A stretch of 11,852 bases of DNA from positions 1 through 11,852 of the forward strand of contig CAKKQL010000043.1 of the NCBI GenBank assembly GCA_919902095.1, read 5' to 3'. Shown piece after piece: positions 6,491 to 11,852 of this stretch (within the stretch, counting starts at the first letter, position 1; every line of letters begins with the position of its first letter). This DNA comes from Acidiferrobacterales bacterium (GTDB lineage Bacteria; Pseudomonadota; Gammaproteobacteria; Acidiferrobacterales; Sulfurifustaceae). A program made the position numbers and the translations under genes. The notes under the pieces were generated by a model. It did no database searches. It was not told where the DNA came from and saw nothing but the letters and a program-made list of their open reading frames with translations.

Positions 6491-8208
6491 GTCGGCGCCG
6501 GGACGCAGCGCGGCATCCGGTGCGCACGGCGCTGGTGCTCGGGGCGCTGTGCCTGGGGCTGGTGGCGCTCGCCGCGCGGGCGCTGACCCTGCAGGTGCTC
6601 GACGCCCGCTTCCTCAAGGACCAGGGCCAGGCGCGCCATTCGCGCGTGGTCAAGGACAACTCGCACCGCGGCATGCTTCTCGACCGCAACGGCGCGCCGC
6701 TCGCGGTGAGCACGCCGGTGGACTCGATCTGGGCGCATCCGCCGACGCTGGCCGAGGCGCGCAGGCAGTGGCCGGCGCTCGCGGGCGCGCTCGGCATGAA
6801 TGCGCGCGAGCTCGCGAAGCTGCTCGAGAAGCACGAGGCGCGCGAGTTCGTGTATCTCCGGCGCCACGCCGCGCCGGATCTCGCCGCGCGCGTGATGACG
6901 CTCAAGATCCCGGGCGTGGCCCTGCAGCGCGAATACCGCCGCTACTATCCGCTCGGCCCGGTTGCCGGCCACGTGCTCGGTTTCACCAACGTGGACGACA
7001 TCGGCCAGGAAGGCATCGAACTCGCGCACGACAGCGCCCTGCGCGCGATCCCCGGCCAGAAACGCGTGCTCAAGGACCTGCAGGGCAATGTCGTCGAGGT
7101 CGTGGAGAGCGTGGTGCTGCCGCGGCCCGGCCGTGACGTCGTGCTCAGCCTCGACCGGCACGTGCAGTATCTCGCCTACCGCGAACTCAAGCAGGCGATC
7201 GAGACCCACGGCGCGCGCGGCGGCACCGCCGTGGTGCTCGACGCGCAGACCGGCGAAGTGCTCGCCATGGTGAACGAACCCGATTTCAATCCCAACAATC
7301 GCGGCAGCCTCAAGGGCCAGGCGTTCCGCAACCGCGCCGTCACCGACCTGTTCGAGCCGGGCTCCACGCTCAAGCCGTTCACGGTCGCGGCCGCGCTCGA
7401 GTCCGGCCAGTTCCGGCCGGACACGCTCATCGATACCGCGCCGGGGGCGATCAGGTTCGGCAACCGCACGATCCGCGACGTGCATCCGTACGGCACGCTG
7501 AGCGTGGCGCGCGTGATCGAGAAGTCGAGCAACGTCGGCGCCAGCAAGATCGCGCTCGCGCTCAACAAGCAGACGCTGTGGGACATGCTCCGCGGCGCGG
7601 GCTTCGGCGTGTCCACCGGCAGCGGCCTGCCGGGCGAGGCGCTCGGCGTGCTGCACAGGCCGGCGCGCTGGATGCCGGTGGAGCAGGCGAGCCTGTCGTT
7701 CGGTTACGGCATCTCGGTGACGCCGTTGCAGCTCGCGCGCGCCTACGCCGCCTTCGCCAACGGCGGCGTGGCGCCGGACATCACGCTGCTGAAGCGGACC
7801 GTGCCGGCGGAAGGTGTGCGCGTGTTTTCCGAGAACACGGCGCGCGAGGTGCGCGCCATGCTCGAACTCGCGGTCGGCGCCGAGGGCACGGGCACGGCGG
7901 CGCGTGTGGCGGATTACCGCGTCGCCGGCAAGACCGGCACGGTGCGCAAGCTCACCGCCAACGGCTATTCCGAGAGCCACTATGTCGCCTGGTTCGCCGG
8001 GTTGGCGCCGGCGACGAACCCGCGCCTGGTCATGGTCGTGGCGGTGGACGATCCCGCGCGCGGCGGTTACTTCGGCGGCGCCGTGGCGGCGCCGGTATTC
8101 GCGCGTGTCATGGCCGGCGCGCTGCGCCTGCTCGACATCGCGCCGGATGCGCCGCGCGAAGAGGTGCACAAGATTTTCACGGTGCGCAACGAAAGGTTGG
8201 CCGAGTGA
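6487..8208 (+). CDS. ftsI: Septal peptidoglycan transpeptidase FtsI (PBP3)
   Basis: FtsI is the class B penicillin-binding protein that cross-links septal peptidoglycan with FtsW; beta-lactams such as aztreonam target it. The product is 573 residues (E. coli 588). One membrane anchor lies at about residues 15-37 (ALVLGALCLGLVALAARAL). The dimerisation or pedestal domain follows, with RGMLLDRNGAPLAVS and the YYPLGPVAGHVLGFTN region. All three transpeptidase motifs are intact: STLK with catalytic S293 (293-296), SSN at 347-349 and KTGT at 482-485. The start is a GTG at 6487 in a GTGA overlap with the ftsL stop, with GGGGAG 8 bases upstream. A longer in-frame reading from 6349 would overlap most of ftsL and adds an arginine-rich, non-homologous segment, so it is not used. 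Confidence 0.96.
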   Translation: MSRRRDAARHPVRTALVLGALCLGLVALAARALTLQVLDARFLKDQGQARHSRVVKDNSHRGMLLDRNGAPLAVSTPVDSIWAHPPTLAEARRQWPALAGALGMNARELAKLLEKHEAREFVYLRRHAAPDLAARVMTLKIPGVALQREYRRYYPLGPVAGHVLGFTNVDDIGQEGIELAHDSALRAIPGQKRVLKDLQGNVVEVVESVVLPRPGRDVVLSLDRHVQYLAYRELKQAIETHGARGGTAVVLDAQTGEVLAMVNEPDFNPNNRGSLKGQAFRNRAVTDLFEPGSTLKPFTVAAALESGQFRPDTLIDTAPGAIRFGNRTIRDVHPYGTLSVARVIEKSSNVGASKIALALNKQTLWDMLRGAGFGVSTGSGLPGEALGVLHRPARWMPVEQASLSFGYGISVTPLQLARAYAAFANGGVAPDITLLKRTVPAEGVRVFSENTAREVRAMLELAVGAEGTGTAARVADYRVAGKTGTVRKLTANGYSESHYVAWFAGLAPATNPRLVMVVAVDDPARGGYFGGAVAAPVFARVMAGALRLLDIAPDAPREEVHKIFTVRNERLAE

Positions 8209-9668
8209 ACCCGTCCGCACACGTCAAACGGTTGCGCGAACTGCTGGCGGACCTGGCCGAGGTGCCGGACGCGCAGGACCGCGAAATCCGCGGGCTTGCG
8301 AGCGACAGCCGCGCGGTCGCGCCGGGCGATCTGTTCCTGGCGCTGCCCGGCTTGCGCGCTGACGGGCGCGAATTCATCCGGGATGTTATCGCCCGCGGCG
8401 CTGCGGCGGTGGCATACGAGGACGATGCCCGTCCGGTGCCGCGCGATATGAAAGTACCGGTGATTCCGGTTGCCGACTTGCGCCTGCGCGCCGGCGTGAT
8501 TGCCGATCGATTTTATGGCGCGCCATCGCGCGAGCTGGTGGTGATCGGCGTGACCGGCACCAACGGCAAGACCACCTGCACCCAGCTGCTGGCGCAGACG
8601 CTCGATCGCTGTGCCGTGATCGGCACGCTTGGTTCCGGCTTTGCCGGCGCGCTCGACGCATCGCTGCACACCACGCCGGACGCGCTCCGCGTGCATCGTT
8701 TGCTCGACGACTTCCGCGCGCGCGGCGCGCAACACGCGGCCATGGAAGTGTCATCGCACGCGCTCACCCAGGGGCGCGTGACCGCGGTGCGTTTCAAGGC
8801 GGCGGTGTTCACCAACCTCACGCGCGATCACCTCGACTACCACGGCGACATGGAGTCCTACGGCGCGGCCAAGGCCGGGCTGTTCGACATGCCGGGACTC
8901 GAGATCGCCGTCATCAACCGCGATGACGGGTTCGGACGCGATCTGGCCGAGCGGTTGCACGGCCGACGGCAGGTCGTGACCTACGGATTTAATGGCGCCG
9001 ACGTGCGCGTGCTGGAACTGAAGCCGTCGCACGCCGGGCTGTATCTGCGCGCCGCCACGCCGGCGGGCGAAGTGGAATTGCAGAGCCCGCTGTTCGGCCG
9101 CTTCAACGCCTACAACCTGCTGGCCGTGCTGGCGCTGCTGTGGGTGCTCGGCCTGGACCCAAAACTGGCGGCGGCGCGGCTGGCCCAGGCGCGGCCCGCG
9201 GCCGGGCGCGTCGAGCGTTTCGGCGGCCGTCGCGGCCAGCCGCTGGTGGTCGTGGATTACGCGCACACGCCGGACGCGCTCGAGCAGGTGCTGCGCGCAC
9301 TGCGCGAGCACACGCGCGGCAAGATCGTGTGCGTGTTCGGCTGCGGCGGCGAGCGCGATAGCGGCAAGCGCCCGCAGATGGGGCGCCTCGCCGAGCAGCT
9401 CGCGGACGCTGTCATCGTCACCGACGACAACCCGCGCCGCGAGGCGCCGGAGGAGATCATCGGCGACATCCTTGCCGGCATGCAGGCGCCGCCGCGCGTG
9501 ATCCGCGATCGCCGCACCGCGATCGCCGCCGCCATCGACATGGCCGACACCGATGACATCGTGCTCGTGGCCGGCAAGGGCCACGAGGATTACCAGCAGA
9601 TCGGGGATGCGCGCCTGCCGTACAGCGACGGGCGCACGGTACAGGAAATTCTGGGTGCGGCGGCTTGA
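8205..9668 (+). CDS. murE: UDP-MurNAc-L-Ala-D-Glu:meso-diaminopimelate ligase MurE
   Basis: MurE is the cytoplasmic ATP-dependent ligase that adds the third residue of the peptidoglycan stem peptide. The product is 487 residues, close to the family norm. The uridine-nucleotide domain includes LASDSRAVAPGDLFLALPG. The ATP-binding loop GVTGTNGKTT is at 115-124 with K122. HTTPDALRVH and MEVSSHAL are typical of the central domain. K223 in YGAAKAGLF corresponds to the carbamylated lysine of the family. The C-terminal domain has VVDYAHTPDALEQVL, GCGGERDSGKRPQMG and DNPR (408-411), the motif selecting meso-diaminopimelate, followed by AGKGHEDYQ. The start is a GTG at 8205 in a GTGA overlap with ftsI, with GAAAGG 8 bases upstream. 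The frame is also open inside ftsI back to 7578, but that part is a shadow of ftsI. Confidence 0.96.
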   Translation: MNPSAHVKRLRELLADLAEVPDAQDREIRGLASDSRAVAPGDLFLALPGLRADGREFIRDVIARGAAAVAYEDDARPVPRDMKVPVIPVADLRLRAGVIADRFYGAPSRELVVIGVTGTNGKTTCTQLLAQTLDRCAVIGTLGSGFAGALDASLHTTPDALRVHRLLDDFRARGAQHAAMEVSSHALTQGRVTAVRFKAAVFTNLTRDHLDYHGDMESYGAAKAGLFDMPGLEIAVINRDDGFGRDLAERLHGRRQVVTYGFNGADVRVLELKPSHAGLYLRAATPAGEVELQSPLFGRFNAYNLLAVLALLWVLGLDPKLAAARLAQARPAAGRVERFGGRRGQPLVVVDYAHTPDALEQVLRALREHTRGKIVCVFGCGGERDSGKRPQMGRLAEQLADAVIVTDDNPRREAPEEIIGDILAGMQAPPRVIRDRRTAIAAAIDMADTDDIVLVAGKGHEDYQQIGDARLPYSDGRTVQEILGAAA

Positions 9669-9682
9669 AAAGAGGGCCATGA

Positions 9683-11041
9683 ATGATGTCGCTTAGTTTG
9701 TTGGCGGACAAGCTCCAGGCAAAACACCACGGACGCGACGCGGTGTTCACCGGCGTGTCCACCGACACACGCGCGCTGGCGCCGGGCGATCTGTTCGTCG
9801 CGCTCACCGGTCCGCGCTTCGACGGCCACGGTTTTCTGCCGGACGCCATCGCCGCCGGCGCCGCCGGCGCACTGCTCGGGCGCGCGCTGGACACGCCGCT
9901 GCCCTATGTCGAAGTGCCGGACACGCGTCAGGCGCTTGGCGCCTTCGCCGCCTCCTGGCGCGCGCAGTTCAAGGTTCCGGTGGTGGCGGTCACCGGCAGC
10001 AACGGCAAGACCACGGTCAAGGAGATGCTCGCCGCGATTCTCGCATGCCGCGGCAAGGGTTGCGTCACGCGCGGCAATCTCAACAACGACATCGGCGTGC
10101 CGCTGACGCTGCTGCGCCTGCGCGCGGATGATGGCTATGCCGTCATCGAGATGGGCATGAACCATCGTGGCGAGATCGGCTGTCTCACGCGCCTCACGCG
10201 GCCGACGATCGCACTCATCACCAATGCCGCCGAGGCGCATCTCGCCGGGCTCGGCAGCGTCGAGGAAGTGGCGCGCGCCAAGGGCGAAATCTTCGCCGGT
10301 CTCGCCGACAGCGGCACCGCCGTCATCAATGCCGACGATCGGTATTGCGAACTCTGGAAAACGCTCGCGGCGCCGCGCCGCCTGCTCACGTTCGGGCTGG
10401 AACACAAGGCCGACGTCCACGCCGACTACGCGCCCGACACCCAGGGCGGCGCGCTCCGGATCAAGACCCCTGAGGGAGATATCGACATGCGACTGCCGTT
10501 ACTCGGAAAACACAACGCCCTGAATGCGCTCGGCGCGACCGCCGCGGCGCTTGCCGCCGGTGCCGCGCTGCCCGACGTGCGCGCCGGCCTGGAGAAACTC
10601 AAGGCCGTGGCCGGCCGCCTCGAACTGAAGGACGGCATCAGCGGCGCGCGCGTCATCGACGACACCTACAACGCCAATCCGGCCTCGCTCGCCGCCGGCC
10701 TGCAGGTGCTTCGCGACTTCCCCGGTGAGCGCGCGCTGGTGCTCGGCGACATGGCCGAGCTCGGACCGGCGGCGGCGGACATCCACAGGCGCGTCGGCGA
10801 GCTCGCGCAACGTCTCGGCATCCAGCGCCTGTTCACGCTCGGGGAGTTGAGCCGCCACGCGGTCGAGGCGTTTGGGCGCGGCGCGCGCCACTTCGACAGC
10901 CCCGAGATGCTGGTGGACGCACTGATGGATTGCCTGCACGGCGAGATGACGGTGCTGGTGAAGGGCTCGCGCGTCATGCGCATGGAGCGCGTGGTCGCCG
11001 GCATCACGCGGCCGACGGCCGCCAACGGGAGGATGCGCTAG
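9683..11041 (+). CDS. murF: UDP-MurNAc-tripeptide:D-alanyl-D-alanine ligase MurF
   Basis: MurF adds D-Ala-D-Ala to the UDP-MurNAc-tripeptide made by MurE, completing the cytoplasmic pentapeptide precursor. The product is 452 residues, as in E. coli. The N-terminal domain carries VSTDTRALAPGDLFVALTG. The ATP-binding loop TGSNGKTT is at 104-111 with K109, followed by GNLNNDIGVPLTLL. EMGMNHRGEIG, LITNAAEAHLAGLGS and ARAKGEIFAGL mark the central domain. DDTYNANPASL and LVLGDMAELG mark the C-terminal domain. The start is the ATG at 9683, immediately followed by a second ATG; AGAGGG lies 6 bases upstream. It follows murE after 14 bases. The stop codon abuts the mraY GTG without a gap. Confidence 0.96.
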   Translation: MMSLSLLADKLQAKHHGRDAVFTGVSTDTRALAPGDLFVALTGPRFDGHGFLPDAIAAGAAGALLGRALDTPLPYVEVPDTRQALGAFAASWRAQFKVPVVAVTGSNGKTTVKEMLAAILACRGKGCVTRGNLNNDIGVPLTLLRLRADDGYAVIEMGMNHRGEIGCLTRLTRPTIALITNAAEAHLAGLGSVEEVARAKGEIFAGLADSGTAVINADDRYCELWKTLAAPRRLLTFGLEHKADVHADYAPDTQGGALRIKTPEGDIDMRLPLLGKHNALNALGATAAALAAGAALPDVRAGLEKLKAVAGRLELKDGISGARVIDDTYNANPASLAAGLQVLRDFPGERALVLGDMAELGPAAADIHRRVGELAQRLGIQRLFTLGELSRHAVEAFGRGARHFDSPEMLVDALMDCLHGEMTVLVKGSRVMRMERVVAGITRPTAANGRMR

Positions 11042-11852
11042 GTGCTCTACTGGCTGTTTGAAACGCTGACCCGCGACTACACGTTCTTCAACGTGTTCCG
11101 TTACCTCACCCTGCGCGCCATCCTCGGCGTGCTGACGGCGCTCGCCATCAGCTTCTGGGTCGGGCCGTGGATGATTCGCAAACTCGGCATTCTCAAGTTT
11201 GGCCAGACGGTGCGCACCGACGGCCCGGTGACGCACTTGACCAAGGCCGGCACGCCGACCATGGGCGGGGCGCTGATTCTGGTGGCAATTTTCGCCGCCA
11301 CGCTGCTCTGGTCCGACCTCGGCAACCGCTTCGTGTGGGTGGTGCTTTTCACCACCGCCGCCTTCGGTGTCATCGGTTGGGTCGACGACTACCGCAAGAT
11401 CGTGCGCCGCGACCCCAGGGGCCTGAGCGCGCGCACCAAGTTTTTCTGGCAGTCGCTGGCGGCGCTGGCGGTGGCGCTGTTTCTTTACTACAGCGCACGC
11501 ACGCCGGCCGAGACGCAGCTGCTGTTGCCGTTTTTCAAGAATGTGCTGGTCAATCTCGGGCCGCTCTACATCCTGTTGACGTACTTCGTGATCGTGGGTT
11601 CGAGCAACGCCGTGAACCTGACCGACGGTCTCGACGGACTCGCCATCATGCCGACAGTCATGGTCGCGGGCGCCTTGGGGATCTTTGCCTACGTCATGGG
11701 CAACGTGAACATCTCGGCCTACCTCGGCTTCCCGTACGTCCCGGGCAGCGGCGAGCTGCTCATCTTCTGCGCGGCAATCGTGGGCGCGGGGATCGGCTTC
11801 CTCTGGTTCAACACCTATCCGGCGATGGTGTTCATGGGCGACATCGGCGCGC
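11042..11852 (+). CDS. mraY: Phospho-MurNAc-pentapeptide transferase MraY, C-terminus beyond window
   Basis: MraY is the polytopic membrane enzyme that transfers phospho-MurNAc-pentapeptide to undecaprenyl phosphate, making lipid I from the MurF product. The visible part is 270 codons of about 360, open to the right edge. It begins [23 protein letters not shown], where the first codon GTG would be read as Met. Family motifs are [30 protein letters not shown] with D115 and D116, the [17 protein letters not shown] loop, and FMGD with D267. These aspartates have the same numbers as the E. coli catalytic residues. Many hydrophobic membrane segments are evident, such as the one starting [12 protein letters not shown]. 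The GTG follows the murF stop directly, with GGGAGGA 8 bases upstream. The position before FMGD's valine is Met (M262) where I recall Gln in E. coli. Confidence 0.96.
   Translation, partial: MLYWLFETLTRDYTFFNVFRYLTLRAILGVLTALAISFWVGPWMIRKLGILKFGQTVRTDGPVTHLTKAGTPTMGGALILVAIFAATLLWSDLGNRFVWVVLFTTAAFGVIGWVDDYRKIVRRDPRGLSARTKFFWQSLAALAVALFLYYSARTPAETQLLLPFFKNVLVNLGPLYILLTYFVIVGSSNAVNLTDGLDGLAIMPTVMVAGALGIFAYVMGNVNISAYLGFPYVPGSGELLIFCAAIVGAGIGFLWFNTYPAMVFMGDIGA

Noticed and set aside
5800..8220. Long minus-strand open frame (806 codons) opposite rsmH, ftsL and ftsI
   Set aside because: The translation is a low-complexity His/Arg/Ala-rich string, and the plus strand encodes three unmistakable genes. 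It is a shadow of G+C-rich coding DNA.
8751..9680. Minus-strand open frame (309 codons) opposite murE
   Set aside because: Same composition artefact; the murE motifs on the plus strand are complete.
9679..9696. Five-codon mini-frame ATG-AAT-GAT-GTC-GCT-TAG overlapping the murF start
   Set aside because: The ribosome-binding site is only 2 bases from this ATG and better spaced for murF. A leader peptide is possible but nothing else supports it.

Overview
The window reads as a chromosomal housekeeping region of a high-G+C gammaproteobacterium. Gene order supports this: dolP-diaA/gmhA-yraN-lpoA on the minus strand, then rsmI, rnpB and the start of the dcw cluster on the plus strand. As I recall it, Pseudomonas has the same order, with rnpB between rsmI and mraZ. 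LpoA is a gammaproteobacterial protein, and MurE carries the meso-diaminopimelate motif DNPR. I cannot name the genus.

Left arm (1-3260, minus strand): a tightly packed envelope and cell-cycle operon. It encodes the lipoprotein LpoA (activator of PBP1A), YraN (UPF0102), a SIS-domain protein of the DiaA/GmhA group, and the BON-domain lipoprotein DolP, which is cut by the left window edge. Gaps between genes are 0, 14 and 2 bases. rsmI (3309-4154, plus) is divergent from lpoA across 48 bases.

Middle (4155-4811): a strong extended -10 promoter drives rnpB, the RNase P RNA (about 340 nt). After it comes a strikingly A+T-rich block (4535-4630; 14 G or C in 96 bases by hand count) in an otherwise G+C-rich window. 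A canonical sigma70-type promoter follows, and then a run of 10-bp-phased TGGG-like repeats that matches the known layout of the MraZ operator.

Right arm (4812-11852, plus strand): the division and cell-wall cluster mraZ, rsmH, ftsL, ftsI, murE, murF and mraY, the last cut by the right window edge. Several junctions overlap or abut (8-nt overlap, two GTGA overlaps, one zero-gap junction), which suggests one translationally coupled transcript. MurE, MurF and MraY catalyse consecutive cytoplasmic and membrane steps of peptidoglycan precursor synthesis. FtsI (PBP3) and FtsL act at the septum. LpoA from the other arm stimulates peptidoglycan polymerisation by PBP1A.

I see no mobile element, CRISPR array, phage gene or undescribed multigene system. 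The items most worth checking are the A+T-rich block, the MraZ operator, a GGU-to-GGC change in the L15 loop of the RNase P RNA, and a SIS protein at the diaA locus that keeps both GmhA catalytic residues.
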